A DNA stretch of 64,000 nucleotides from Tricholoma matsutake (Eukaryota; Basidiomycota; Agaricomycetes; Agaricales; Tricholomataceae): assembly GCA_026075535.2 (NCBI GenBank), contig AP026546.1, positions 7,626,001-7,690,000 of the forward strand. Reading direction: 5' to 3'. Below, piece after piece: positions 22,251 to 35,019 of this stretch (the stretch's first letter is position 1; each line of letters opens with the position of its first letter). Below the pieces are notes generated by a model. The model made no database searches. It was not told the DNA's origin and saw only the letters and a program-made list of their open reading frames with translations. A program made the translations under genes and the position numbers.

Positions 22251-25200
22251 ATGGCCTCGCGTAATCGATGTGGAACCATCCTTGCAAGTGGAACTTCTTG
22301 CACGCTCAAAGTACATCGCCTCCACTGCAAAAATATTGCACCAATGAAGTATAAGCCACCCTCGACCTGAGTACCCAAACAACAGGAACAGAAAGTGCAG
22401 GAGGACATTGACGACAAGGTATGCACACCACAATCTGTTTCTCTTGTGAAATTGACATGTTGTGTAGCAGTCCGACCTCCCAGATGAAATGTCACAAATG
22501 ATGGAAGTTGATGGTCATGAATTGGAAGTGGTGGGACCAGAGTTCATTGAGGGCAGCTCAGCATCAGTGCATTGCTTTCAATCGTGATTTAACTGATTTT
22601 TTCACATCTCACTCCAGAATGATGTCCATAAGATCAATGATGACCCAGACTCTATGCTGGTGTCTGCTCAGGAACCCGACACCGTCTCACCACATTCAGT
22701 TCAACTCCCAGTGCTGGCTGAGGATGAAGAGGCCGATCAAACTGCAGATCAGCCTATCACTATGCGTCAAGCAACCTGAAAGCGCCGAATCCCTGGAAAG
22801 TATGGGAAAGCAAGTGATCTACTTCCATCAGCCCTAATAGCAGGACTCCAGACATACAGCCAAGTTGTGACACCAGAGCCATCTCCTGCACCGTCTCCAG
22901 CACCGACTCCTGGTGCTTCACGAGCTGTCTCCCCTATGGCAACAGATCCTCCACCTCCTGACCCAGTAAGATTTGAGACGGCACCCAATCAATTTGGCTT
23001 CTTCTGTCGCTTTACTCAGTGGCCGACTGTCGACCCTGAAATGGATATCACTATTGATGATCTCATCGACACACCTACATTCACTAACACATCAGACCGT
23101 GGGTATCGCAACCCAGATGATTCCTTTGATCCTTCAGGATCATCAAATCTGTTTGCACCATACCTTAATGCAACTGTCTACCATCTCATGAACTGGTTCT
23201 ATCAAACCGGCGCAAAAATGCTCACCAACCTCGACAGTCTTGTCCACGATGTAATCTTGGCCCCTGACTTCAGCTCTGATCACCTTGATGACTTTAGTGC
23301 AAGCTCCGAGGCGAAGTGACTCGATGACAATCCAGCATGTCCAGCTCCAGATGGTTGGAAGGAGAGCTTCGTCAAGATTCGGCTTCCCCAAACACAAGCA
23401 AAGTACACAAGTGAAGATGATGCTCCTGAAGTTGAGATTCCCGGCATCTTGCACCGTGACTTGCTTCAATCAATAGTCTCAGCATTCCAGGAGCCATCAT
23501 TCAAAGCCTTTCATCTGAAGGGATTCACTCAATTCTGGAAGCCATCCCCGGAGGAGCCCGTGGAGGAGGTCTATGGCAAGGTGTATGCCTCAGAGGCTTT
23601 TCGAGAGATGGAAGATGAGGTTGAGACAATGAAACCTCCAGGTGAAGCATTAGAAAGCGTAGTCATTCCTATTATGGCATATTCCGATTCTACACACCTT
23701 GCAATGTTTGGCACTGCAAGTCTTTGGCTGATCTACTTTTTTATCGGTCTCACATCAAAATATATTCATGCCAAGCCTACATCGTTCTCTGCACACCACT
23801 TGGCATATATTCCTTCAGTAGGTTCAATCATGCAGATTCAAATTATTGCTCAATCATTTGAAAGCTTCCAGACTGGGTCCAGGATACCTACAAATTGGTT
23901 TATGGGGTTGCAGCTACTAGTGACATGCTTACATTTCTGAAATGCGAACTGATCCACACTATCTGGGGGCTCCTCCTCAACAAGGAGTTTCTTCATGCAT
24001 ACATGTTTGGCATTATTGTCCTTTGTGCTGACGGTATTCAGAGGCACCTATTTCCATGCTTTTTTACTTATTCTGCAGATTATCCTGAAAAGTGAGGTTC
24101 TTCATCACAATCTAGGATTTTGCTCATTATGCCATTACAGAGTTATTCTCGCGACAATCAAATACCTTGGCAATTGCTTGTGTCCGCTTTGCACATGCAT
24201 TAAAGAAAAAGTTTGTGACTTGGGTACAAGGGTAGATGAATGGTGACGTAGTGTCATTTGAGTAGACTCCGAAGAGCAACAGAGGATGGTTCACAAAGCA
24301 TGGGAGTGGATCTTCAAAAGTGGTCATGCGGTAACATCAGATGCAATTGACATATATCTGAAGCTTTCAATGGTTCCAATTTGTGTAATGGTCTCCCCAA
24401 ACTGCCTGGGACCATGCTAATATTCATCAACAGAATGCCTTCTCAGAAGCCCTGTGTGAAAAGGGATTCAATTTCTATCAAATGTTTGCTGTTGATCTCC
24501 TCCATGACTTCGAACTTGGTGTTTGGAAAGGCATCTTTGCACACTTGATTCAAATTCTCTATGCTTGTGGTGAAGGCAATGTCCATGTGCTGAATGAATG
24601 GTGAGGTTCCTGGTCACCGTTGTTGTGTTCAACTAATAATTATTGTGGATTCAAGATATCATTTGATTTCTGCCTTTGGGCGCTCAACGATTCGCAAATT
24701 CAGTAGCAATGTGTCTGCTATGAAGAAACTTGCTGCTCGAAACTTCAAGGATATACTCCAGGTGAGTAAACTGATCCATTATCATCTTTACCTCTGTCGA
24801 CCATAAATCAGTGTGTGCTACCATGTTTTGCAGCACTGTTTGGGAAGTCATGTGAGAAGATTATCCTCAACCTCATCTTCATGCTTGCAACCTGGCATGC
24901 ATTGGCCAAGCTGCAGATGCATATCTCGTCATCTCTGTCCTTCTTTGATGGTGTCACGAAAACACTTGGTCAACTCCTGCAACGTTTTAATGATCATGTT
25001 TGCTCCAAGTACAATACTCTTGAAACACCAGCTGAGTACGCTAAGAAAGCTCGTCAAAAGGCTGCAAAAGCAGCAAAAAGCAAGGACTCTGATGCCGTCC
25101 CCAGTGCTGATGCGAAATCTCAATGCAGTAGCTGAGCTTTTAACCTCGCAACCTACAAAATTCATGCCCTTGGTCACTATGCCTCATGGATACAGCGATT

Positions 25201-26555
25201 TGGAACCACTGACTCTTATTCAACACAGGCAGTGGGTGCAGTGGATTTTCGCTTCAAACTCCCAGAATTGACCATAATTTAACTGTAGGGCAAATGCAAG
25301 CACCGCCGAGTGAAGCAGTTCTATGCGCGAACAAATCACAGGGTGTTAGAATGTCAAATTGCCCTCTATGAGCGATGTGTTGCCAGACTTCGCCAAATCA
25401 AGAAACAGCTTGCTGCCAATCAGAACTCTGCAACAGTGTTCCGTGCTGATGAAGAAACTTTGCCTCAGTCAGATCCCTTGGAACACTATCACACCTCACA
25501 TTCACGCAAAGTCCATTTCAATGTCACAAAATGGCTTACTGATAATAAGGGTGACCAGGCTGTTGAGGTATTTCTTATTTTATGATGAGTGAGGACATGC
25601 GCTCAATTCCCCTGGCTGTAGAATTTCCTTCTGGCATTGAAAGACCATCTACTTGCACAACTAACTGAAACTCTGAGGGATGAGTTCACTGATCGTGACC
25701 GCCGACAACTTTTGATCCACAACAATCAAATCTTCTGTCACAAGACTCTGTGAATCAACTTTACCATGTACGATTGCCGCCGAGACCAAGACACTATCAA
25801 TGTTGGTGCCCATTCCGATGTAATGGTCCTTGCAAATCAAGACAAGGATCCCAAAAATACACATCCCTACTGGTATGCTCATGTGATTGGCATCTTCCAT
25901 GCCATGGTTCAATGGGTGGGAGGCAACACCACATATGAGCATATGGACTTCCTCTGGGTGCACTGGTATGGCATCGATATGCGTGCACGATCAGGTTTCA
26001 AGGCACGACGACTCCATCAAATTGGCTTTCTGGACAGTAACAATGATTTGGGTGTGTTTGGTTTTGTTGATCCTCAAGATTTAAATCGAGCTGTCCATCT
26101 CATTCCTGCATTCGAGTCTGGAAAAACAACTCACCTTCTTTCTCCATCAATAGCTCATCATGAAGATGAAGGAGACAAAGATTATGAGCACTATTATGTA
26201 AACATGTGCATATTGTCCACTCTGGTATGTTACACATCATACTAACATGCTCAGGTTTGTTGATCGAGATATGTTCATGAGGTTTTGTGGCCTCGGACCA
26301 GGGCATTGTGCTACACATGCAGCAACCAAAGTGTTCAGGGATGAGATAGCAGCAATATTTGGGTTGGCCAATAATGACAAGGGTGAGGCTACGAGTGTTG
26401 ATGTAGAGGGGAAGCAGGCAGAAAAGGGCATGGAGGAAGACCCAGAAGATGAGTTGGATGGTGAAGGGGATGGTGACAACAGCAAGGAGGAGGAGCATGA
26501 CATTGAAGGAGATGATATCATTTTCGAAGATAACTTGGATTATGCTCCACTGTAA
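22251..26555 (+). pseudogene. Plavaka-type transposase A, spliced, broken by TGA codons
   Basis: The ATG at 22251 gives MASRNRCGTILASG with a C2H2-like finger (C-G-T ... LKVHRLHC). A 52-bp intron follows near 22420-22471, then a Pro/Ser linker (22867-22960). The catalytic region includes VVIPIMAYSDSTHLAMFG, HHLAYIPS, LLNKEFLHAYMFGIIVLCADGI, FTYSADYPEK, a CLCPLCTC zinc site, MFAVDLLHDFELGVWKGIF, MLATWHALAKLQMH, HALGHYASWIQRFGTTD and KHRRVKQFYARTN. The tail has YDCRRDQDTINVG and FVDRDMFMRFCG and ends in an acidic stretch. This block order is the Plavaka family, spread in Agaricomycetes. At least six GT-AG introns are recognisable. TGA replaces arginine in PST*VPK, RQAT*KRR and SEAK*LDD. Nothing is visible of its TIRs. 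Confidence 0.85.
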
Positions 26556-28514
26556 GGTGTTTTTCCACTAGAATATGATGCATTGGCCAGCCTTAGAAGC
26601 ATACCCAAGTCTTGTATATTTGCCCAAGCCTGTGGTATTCTTTAAATGGATTCCGAGGGCAAACCCCCCTCCATTAAATGCCATTGAAGTCCATCCCCTA
26701 CCCATGAATTGGAATAAATGGCAACCCCTCTCCCCTTGCAAGGTAATTAATGGACATCCAAGGCTCGGCTGCCCTTCTAATCTCACATGAGCATTTGGAG
26801 CCTTGGAATGTAAAGCCATAATTTAATGCTCAATTACAAGATCTTATGATACTCTACAAGGCTTTTGCCTAATTTTTTTCTATCAAATCCCTTGTGATGA
26901 TTTTCCCTTTTTTGTGATGTGGAACACATCTATTCTATTCAGCCCTTCTGTTCTGACTTACTGCAGCCCAAGTGCCAAATGCCCCAAACTTGTGTCTGAA
27001 AACCAGTTGACTGCCTTACCATATGCTCTCTGACCCCTAAGCTGTGTATTGACTGCACTTACCAAAAGAATATAGACAGCAAAAGTTGTCATGACTGGGA
27101 CCATGACTGAAAGTTTCTTATTCACTGCGGTCAAGGGAGGCCCACAACACAATCCATGGACTGAACATTGCATCACCATTGCCCCATTTACTCAGGACAT
27201 GCAAAGGGACGCCTCGACTTGGGGCCTTGTTCTTAACTTCCATGTTATTGGTGGTCTTGCCAACAGCCTGGGGTTCTTCTTCATGACTTGCGGCAAAGGC
27301 AAAGGAGATGGCCCGCCCGGTAAGCATGTTTATAATCACCAAAGTTATACTTTGATCATGTGAACCCAATCATAGGCCCAGCTGCTAGTTCTAGCCCAGC
27401 CTTGAGCTCTAGTATGCTGATGGCTGTCTCGTACCCACTCCTTGACAGATCAGGGATGGGTGGCTATGGACCCTCCAAAGGATTCCATGAACCAGGTTAG
27501 TTGCTCATGCTGGATTTGGCATGAGAGGAACTCATTTTATCGCTTGTATGGTAGTCCCTATCTATGATGGTCAGGCTTTGCCCAACATGATTGTGTTCGC
27601 ATTTTCAGATACAGATTTCAAACATCTGGCAAGATGGCCACTGTACAAGAGTGGTGTGGAGGAACTCCCTTTACATTTGGTTGTTTCAGTGGGATACACA
27701 GTGGCAGTCTACTCAGGCTCATCAGACCACAGTTTGTCCTCCAACATTCAATTTGTGATTGATTGTCCTTGCCATCCCTGGCAAAGCTTGATGTTATAAG
27801 ACTAGTCTTCTATATCTGTGATCTTGGGGCAATGGATGCTGAAATATGCACACGAGCCCTACAGACACTGTATTACTACCTTGATTTATCATTTACTTTC
27901 ACCTTACCTGACTCGAACAATTGATGATAAATTTTGGCCCCTTTCGGAGAGCGTAAGGTCTTATTCCACCGACCATTGTCTGAGACATGACACTCAGTAC
28001 CATTTTCTACCATCACACACCATGTATACAGCTTGACATGATATTTTGCTTCATCTTTCTAAACCTGTTGGCTTTGTTCTCAACTGTTGGTACAGGCCAA
28101 CATGTTTTACACCAACAGCCGAATGTCATGTATGCTTTTCCAATCACTGAACATGAAACCGGTTCAACCTACTGATGTTTGTTAAGCTGTGGCATAGACA
28201 TTGTTAGTAACTGTTTTTGGCCAAGAAACAACTATGCAGGGCGAGCCAGTTCATCATCTGCCTCCCAGTATGTCGGCAACACATTTTAACAAGCTTACAT
28301 ACCAACACTTTATATACATAGGACTAACAATGAAACTTGGTCAGGTGTGGTTGTGAGTCACCCTTCACATAGCTCAATGTATGGCACAAACATCATTGAT
28401 AAGTTTCCTATGCCAACAACAGGCCTTGGAGCAGTTTTTGAGATGTTGTTGGGCCTGCAGTGCATTGACTTGTCACATCCTGCAATTGTAGCCAAACTCT
28501 GACTTGGTGTGCAT
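26556..28514. other. No supported gene; short plus-strand frames only
   Basis: Frames of 60-90 codons at 27091-27363 (with NPWTEHCITIAPFTQD) and 27521-27799 (with HLVVSVGYTVAVYSGSSD) have protein-like composition, but I recognise no family and they cannot be joined convincingly. They may be remains of an old gene. Confidence 0.45.
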
Positions 28515-29652
28515 TAATAGGTCCACCTTGTCATTCAAGCTTAGAAAACACATCTACAATTGTTGTCAAACCTCTACAAACCTCTACAAAGTCACGAAAA
28601 TGCTTTGAAAATCTTTGCAACACTTTGAAATTCTTTGCAACACCTCAAAATTCTTCGTATGCCTTCGGCCACCATAATACAATTCCCCCAACATTTGTAC
28701 AGCTCAGGATATACACTTGGAACATCCTCGATGAGTTCTGAACCAGCTTCGAGCAATATTGCACTGATTTCGGGCCACAAACAAAGTCTGAAGAAACTTT
28801 GAAAATCTTTGAAAAACCTCGAACCTCGAAAAACATCTTTGGACACAGTATTTCCTATTTGAACAATCTTCGGATGCATGCTGGACACATGGGACACTAT
28901 CTCAAGTATATTGAACACATTTCAACTGTATGTGCACACATACAATCCACTCGAAGCAGTTTCCAATGTTTTATGCAATTTATAACAAGGACAGTCTGCT
29001 TTTAGCTATTCTTTCTTATTATTTCTTCATCATGTGTTATATTCACCCTTTCTAGTCTTGCTTTATTGTTCTGATATACTTCTATTGTCTTTTGCCTCAA
29101 GTTTTCCACATGTTTGCCTCATGTTCTCTAGCCTTTTTAGGTAGTTTCTTTATTTTATATAAAAAGATGCACTAGATACAAAGAAAAACAGGAAAGTTGT
29201 CATCTTCCCCCCAGATCGCAGTAATTTGATAGTTCAATTTAGTCTTATTCAGTCTGAAGTTTGGTGTTCTACACTAAACTTCTTCAAAAATCCTCAAAAA
29301 TCCTCAAAAATCCTCGCATTACGCTATTTTCGCTCTCGTTTCCCTCAATTTGCCTTTGCTTTGCTTCTATTACTCATCTAGTCCCCTGATCTTGCATCCA
29401 AACATATTTGCACACTCCGAATTCATCGATCTAGCCATGAAATTCCTCAAAATTCTTCAAAAAAACCTCAAAAAACCTCAAAACACATTCTTTTAGCTTC
29501 AAATAGCTTTGACAAGCAGTCCTTTTATGAATATTTGACAGTCGATCTGACAGGTGACATCTAGAGGGCCTTGCATCCTTCTTCTGACTTGTGTTATACC
29601 ATCCGAAGCCATTTAGTAGGTTTTGTTTGGGTTTCCAGGTTGAGCATCATCA
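28515..29652 (+). repeat. Solo LTR of the TR-GAG element family
   Basis: Starts TAATAGGTCCACC (TGATAGG in other copies) and ends GAGCATCATCA, with GCAT on both sides (28511-28514 and 29653-29656), a 4-bp target duplication. It aligns along its length with the complements of 39906-41087, 43191-44326 and 52278-53423. The TATA-like TTATTTTATATAAAAAG near 29150-29165 shows that transcription sense is plus here. Solo LTRs arise by recombination between the two LTRs of a full element. Confidence 0.88.
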
Positions 29653-29810
29653 GCATGTAGTGCCAACAATGAAATTTGCATGGGTGAAGCCCAACAACTA
29701 ATGATTCAACCATCATTCAACTCAATGTATGTTGTGTGTTGGTTGTACCCAATCTGTCATGCTAATGACAGCCATCTTAGCAATTGCCATCAAATTGCTA
29801 ACAACCACAC

Positions 29811-31078
29811 TTGCCTGGGTACCAAATCAGTTCTCATTGCAAAGTATGCCACATCCCATTTGCCCCACCTACCACACTAACAATCTCACCACTCAGAAAT
29901 GACATCCAGAACAAATTGGACAACTCTGTGGTGACTAACAAGTCTGCATCTTCCAATCTTGCTGTGTCAATGTATGCTGGGATCAAGCCCTTTCGAGATG
30001 GTGTCCCAATAGCCCAATACCTAACTGCACATGCTGTGGACACAGTCCATAACCTATCATTTGTGGATATCATCCATGCCACATCTTTGATACACTATGA
30101 CATAACCTTGCTTCTTGTTCAGCATTATCTGAATGATGTATGGCTAACTCCCAAATCACAGCCCTGGTGTTCTGTATACAAATCTGTGTTGATTATTGCA
30201 CCTGCCAACTTTTTCCACATTATTCACAGATTAATCACTGTTGATAATTTTATTTGCTTTCAACTACCTTGGGAGCATTTGCATATAGACATTCCAGCTG
30301 CCTTCAAATGGCTCCTGTTTACACAGCATTTCTCACAAAATGGTGTGAAAAAGTGTGTGCTCAGGATTGTCAGGCAGCAGATGCAGAATGTAATAAAAAA
30401 ACATGACTATTACTGCATTAGGCTTACATGCTTACAAGTCGAGACAGCATCTATAGGCATCTAAAACACACCAAACAACAAAACAAACAATTGAGACTGC
30501 TGCTTGCGTGGCACAGTGTCATGACTTCTGATAATGCTAATCTATTTGGTTGGGTCTTTTCTTTCATGAAAGTATCCAAGGCTTGTGGCTATACAAGGTT
30601 GAAGACAAGATGGCAGCTTGTGCAGACATACTGGTCAAGATTGTCAACTGCCCAAACATCAGCCCTTCAGCCACCTGCCAACAGAATAGTCCTAACTGGT
30701 GGTGGCAGACCAGCTGTATTCCCAGGCAGAACACTGGAGACATATAGCATAGCAGGATGTAAGGCTAAATGGGGTGGTGGATTTCATTTTGTTGACCATG
30801 TTGATAGCACAGGACTCTGTGCATATCCTCTGTCAGCAGGATTTGTTCATGTAAACTTGCCCTTGCAACAGTTGGTACCATTACTTTCCAATAAAAAGAT
30901 AGCCAAAGTTGGGAGAATTCACAATATGAAACTGGGCTCTTGTGACTCTAAGGCAGATCTTTGTCAGAAATTTAACCCCCATAACTGTGTAGCCTGTAAT
31001 TTATACTGTTCTGTTTTTAAGCCAGTGATTGCCTATGACAATAAATGGCCCAAGAGCCCACTGGCAGAATTAGCCTGA
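29811..31078 (+). pseudogene. Unrecognised coding remnant (two overlapping frames)
   Basis: A 217-codon frame (29811-30464) is followed in another phase by a 216-codon frame (30428-31078). The second has a plausible globular composition: RIVLTGGGRPAVFPGRTLET, GCKAKWGGGFHFVD, AYPLSAGFVHVNLPLQQL, then RIHNMKLGSCDSKADL and NPHNCVACNLYCSVF (three cysteines, possible zinc site). I do not recognise a family. The frame stops two bases before T1 begins, so T1 may have truncated it. Confidence 0.4.
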
Positions 31079-31299
31079 ACTTTACACTCCACCACAGAGT
31101 CCTGGAGGAATCCTGGTAGTCCTACCAGGAAGACCAGGAATCCTCCAGGAATCCAGTGGGACTCACCAGGAATCCAGTGAAGCTCAGTACTCTAAAGTCA
31201 TGCCATAATGGAAAGTCAATTTGAGATATCTTACAAGTTTCAAGTGCTTCGGACTTCATGAATTTCACAAAGTACCTACAAAATAAACTTGTTCAGAGT

Positions 31300-31378
31300 A
31301 GGGATTGAACTCTAGAGCTCATGATCAAGAATCACATGACAAACCAAACAAGTGCTTAACCAGTTGAGCCACAGGAGA
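31300..31378 (-). ncRNA. tRNA-like pol III module in T1, pointing outward
   Basis: On the minus strand an A-box-like TGGCTCAACTGGTTAAGC is followed about 60 bases later by a B-box-like GTTCAATCCC. It is closely related to the module at 58902-58990. The D-arm can pair, but no acceptor stem can, so this is a tRNA-derived sequence and not a working tRNA. Confidence 0.65.
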
Positions 31379-31482
31379 ATTATTAGCTGCCAATATAAAA
31401 GTGTATTTATACCCTCAAACTCAAACTTAGGTATTTCTCTCTCAAAGCTCACAATTAAGATCAAATAAAATTTATTAACTAC

Positions 31483-31737
31483 ATCCCTTGCATCCAACGC
31501 GAGGGATACACCATTAATTACATTAAAAAAAACCTCCTCCACACAAGGCGCGAGGGGGAGTCTTACAAATATATACATATAAACCTAATCTCCCCTGGCA
31601 TTCGATGTGAGGGGAGCACTACAATTATAAAGAAAAAGAAAGAAAAACCCCTCACCCATGTAAAACATGGGTGAGGGGGAAGGTATTACCATAAATAAAA
31701 AATGAAAAAAACCACCCCACGCAAAATGTGGGGGTGG
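31483..31737. repeat. Array of five GC-rich hairpins in T1
   Basis: Stem-loops start at 31483 (ATCCCTTGC / GCGAGGGAT), 31534, 31590 (CTCCCCT / AGGGGAG), 31648 (14-bp perfect stem CCCCTCACCCATGT) and 31712 (CCACCCC / GGGGTGG). Each has a short loop and is separated by 20-40 bases of A/T-rich DNA; starts are 51-64 bp apart. Sequences differ while pairing is kept. Confidence 0.8.
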
Positions 31738-32550
31738 CCTGGTGAGTCGTGCCTGTTGTCCAGTCCCTGTCATCCTGGGTGCTGTGCCTTCATTGTTGCT
31801 GTCCTTGTCATTGCCATCCTGGGCATCATTTCCATGCTGCTCCTGGTCACCGTGCCCTTCCTTGTCATCATTGCTGTCCTGGCTGTCTCCTGCTGTTGTG
31901 TTCCCTGGTGCTGGTGTCCTGTCATTGTTGTGTGGTCATCTCCATCCTCGCACCCCCCCTTCCACCCTGTGAGTGGTTGCTTGCAGTGGTGGTGCTGGGT
32001 GCTGGGTCATGCTTGTCATCCATTGTCCTCCTTGTCCCATCATTTTCATGGTCGTCAGTTGTCCTCCCATCCTTGTCTTGCCACCCTGCTGCTCTCATCG
32101 TTTTGGGTCTTGCCACCCCACTGCTCTTGTTGTTTGTGTTTCCTCGTCTCTGTCTCCATGGTCCTTATCATCGCTCCCCATTTCCACTCTGCGAGCAGCT
32201 TCTCCCAGTGGTGGAGGGTGCAGTGGCAGTGGTGGGTCGCATCATACAATGAGAAACTATAAAAATTCAAAAGAAAACCAAAAAAGAATGAAATGAACAA
32301 AAAAAACTTACCTGGGCCTGTTTCCTGTGCATTGTGGTGTGTTTGTTGTTGGCTAGAGGGGCAGCAGTTGGTAACAGCATGGTGGTGGTGGTGGTGAGAG
32401 AAAGGAGGGAGGCAGGGAGGCAGAGGGGGCATTGTCGATGGTGGTGGTGGTGGTTGAATGATGAGCTGGCAACGTTGATGTGGCTGTATGCTTTGTCATA
32501 CACAGCCACTCAATGTGGTACTTAGATCAACTTATGTTGTATATTAGAAT

Positions 32551-32620
32551 GGCACTATGGTCTAATGGTATATTGCACCTGTTTAATTCAAGCCTGAGGT
32601 CCTGGGTTCAATCCTCAAAG
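32551..32620 (+). ncRNA. tRNA-like pol III module in T1, pointing outward
   Basis: GGCACTATGG leads into an A-box-like TGGTCTAATGGTA, and a B-box-like GGGTTCAATCC follows about 50 bases later. A T run (GGTTTCCTTTTTAAT) follows. It resembles the modules at 34549 and 57475 (CCTAATGGTA). Confidence 0.65.
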
Positions 32621-32984
32621 GTTTCCTTTTTAATAGTAAGGACTCCTGGTTAAATCCCAGTAGAGTCCCTAGGATTCCTGGTGAGTCCTGGTGAGTCCTG
32701 GTGAGTCCTGCAGAGTCCTGGTTACTCTTATAGAGTTCTGGTTAGTCCTACAGTATTCCTGGTCAGTCCTCCCAGATTCCTGAGAGTCCAAGTCCTGGGG
32801 AATTCCTGGGATAGTACCAGGAAGAGCCTGATTTACCAGGAGTATACCAGGACTGAACCAGGAATCCCACTGGAGGAAAAACAGCCAGGAAGGCAACATT
32901 TGGTGAACAATGGCTGTGGTAGGGATAACCAGAATTCCTCCAGGAATACATGGGTCAGTGTAAAGAGCTTGCAATTGAAGTGCC

Positions 32985-34205
32985 CCCAATGCCTCTGACA
33001 GAATGGGGTGGAGTTAGACGAAGTGTGAGGAAATCACCTCTATCAGGTGAGATATGCACAGTTGCACCTGAGTTGATGGGTAATCATCAAGGGAGAGTGG
33101 CATTCGGCGAGTCTGGTTAAGTGGTTTAACAACAAACACATTGTTGGTGGGTGTGGAAGTGTGTTGGTTCCAATCTATGGTAGTGGTTGCCTCCTCCTCA
33201 ATGACAACCCACCCATCATATTCCACTTTGTCAATGGTGGTGATGGGAATAGGGTCACAGGCAAGGCCAGCAAATGGCGGGGCAGGGGAGTCAGCTTTGG
33301 AATTGACCATGACTGTAAATGCATGCCCATTGATGTCCTTCACCATGATTGGAATCTTTGATCTGGGCACTTTCTTTTCAAGAGCCAACTTATGAGCTGC
33401 CTTAGATTCATCAATGGTCTTCCCAGCCATACCTCCTCCAGGCTTAATACAGTACTCTGTCGTGTGTCCCATTCTTTTACAACTGGATTCCCCCATATGG
33501 GCACATTGGATGATTTAGGAGGTTTGACACGAGTGGTGAAAGTGACAGGAGAGCGTGAATCATTGCACTGATCATTCTCAAGCAAGGACTGTTCATTCTC
33601 AGAAATAAATGAATGTCCTTGGACCCATATGGGGAAACAACAGTTGAAGCGGTGATATCGTGGGATATGATAGAACAGACATGAGGGAAGTTATTGCTAA
33701 GGGAATTAAGGAGTGCAATGCAACACAGGAGATCAGCTTTGATGTCTCCCATGGCAAAAGCTCATTCTATGAGGGTGCATATCTTCTCCACTGTTTCAGG
33801 AAGCAGAATGTCCTTTGTGCATTGAATAGAAAGCATCTGCTGGAGTAATTGAACCTGGTGGACTGACCCTTCTTTTTGATGACAGTCCTTGAGTGTTGTC
33901 CAATTGACATCAGGGCCCTTCTTTATGTTGATGAAAGGATGCTCAGAAGGGGAGATGCTGGAGGCTAAAAAAGTGTATGCAAGGTGCGAGTTAGCCTTCC
34001 AGTTGGTGAGAGCACACAGTTCCATAGATGTAGGTTCAGTAATGTCGCCAGTGACATATTCATAAAGGCTGTTCAAGGAGAGGGTGATAGTGATTTCCTT
34101 GCACCACTCTTTGTAGTTGGATTTGAGCTTGTCAAGTTCCTACCAGGAGTATTGAACAGATAATTTGATGAGGGAAATGGATGGCAGGCTGGTTTCAGCA
34201 GTCAT
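32985..34205 (-). pseudogene. Copia B gag and protease start
   Basis: The gag begins MTAETSLPSISLIKL at 34205 and continues through NSLYEYVTGDI, a zinc-knuckle remnant (CKRMGHTTEYCIKPG, with the first cysteine pair disturbed), GGGMAGKTIDESKAA, and into the protease prelude (ISPDRGDFL and GIGGTS near 32990). It matches copia A gag block for block. A stop interrupts SVQYSW*ELDKLK, and frame changes occur near 33500 and 33760. The protein would form the particle core. At 32965 the pol frame runs into T1. Confidence 0.8.
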
Positions 34206-34211
34206 AGTGAA

Positions 34212-34941
34212 ACAAAACAAATGAATTAGTTAGTTTACAAAAGTAAAAAATGAATGAAAAAAAAAACTTACTATGGCCCAAACGATGATTGCGTCGTTTG
34301 GGCATCATTCAGCATCGAAACCAATTGTTTCCAGTCTTGGGGGCTCGTCTAGAGATGGGGGGTGAAGTGGGAGTGGTGGGAGTTGCTGGGTTGAGGTGGT
34401 TGAGGTGGGGGGGATGGAGGTGGCATGCTTGTCGTTGTTGGTGGTGGTGGTGGGAGTTGATGAGCTGGCAGGTGTGATGACACGGCTATGTGCTTTGTCA
34501 TCACACCCGTGGGAATGGTATGTAGTGTAGTATGATCACTTACCTGTAATGACTGTTTAGCCTAATGGTATTGTTGTCAGTTTATGCTTACATAATCTTC
34601 TGTAGTCAAGTGTTCAATTCTTGTGTGTGCATTTAATTTTTCATACTATATTACTAAACAAGGCTGCTTTCATTCCTATTGGAATCCTATGTTGTCTGAT
34701 GTCTTAGCATAACTTCAGACTAGTCCTATGTGATTTCTATGATTGGAAATTCCTAGGAAATTCCAATAGTCTGATCAGACTCTGATTGGACTACATCAGA
34801 CTGGACTAGGACTAAATGTGCCATTTCATGTCAATTTGGCTGGTGAAAATGACATCGGAATATGGTTGGATTCCAATTGGAGTCCGATCAGAATCATTGG
34901 AATCATCGGATTCCTATAGGAATACAGGGGGGAGTGTAAAG
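34212..34941. mobile_element. TIR element fragment T2
   Basis: Reverse complement of 57164-57890 in T3: same tip (AGTGTAAAG at 34933-34941), same outward tRNA-like module, same proline-rich reading frame (here frameshifted by one extra G in a G run), same palindrome and same splice donor with its T tract. It stops within the intron (TTTGTTTTGTTTC) at about 34212, exactly where copia B gag begins. The other half of the element is missing. Confidence 0.8.
34549..34630 (+). ncRNA. tRNA-like pol III module in T2, pointing outward
   Basis: A-box-like TTTAGCCTAATGGTA near 34555-34570 and B-box-like GTGTTCAATTC near 34610-34620. The module lies about 310 bp inside the TIR, and its transcript would run toward the tip. 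Confidence 0.6.
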
Positions 34942-35019
34942 ACCTCGAGTCCCAATTCCATTAATATGTGATCTGAGATCTAGTGATTGGGCAGATCAAT
35001 CAAAAGTGATGTAGGTATA

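Larger units (their letters stand above)
31080..32965. mobile_element. TIR element T1 (non-autonomous, 1.9 kb)
   Basis: Tips are CTTTACACTCC at the left and AGTGTAAAG at the right. Subterminal DNA is built of TCCTGG/CCAGGA words. Inside, in order: outward tRNA-like module (31300-31378, minus), five GC-rich hairpins (31483-31737), polypyrimidine tract with two GAGCAGYTGCTC-type palindromes, the complement of a splice donor near 32300-32312, and an outward tRNA-like module (32551-32620, plus). Flanking octamers AGCCTGAA and AGCTTGCA match at 6 of 8 positions only. Its right edge abuts the copia B protease. No transposase is encoded. Confidence 0.75.

Noticed and set aside
22867..23319. A separate 150-codon gene
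   Set aside because: It is an exon segment of Plavaka A between two TGA-for-arginine breaks.
31702..32296. Open frames of up to 186 codons inside T1
   Set aside because: Overlap each other in three frames within low-complexity DNA; cysteine/valine-rich with no motif.
31070..32975. A clear target duplication for T1
   Set aside because: AGCCTGAA and AGCTTGCA match at only 6 of 8 positions, and the left flank is not copia pol, so the flanks may have been rearranged.
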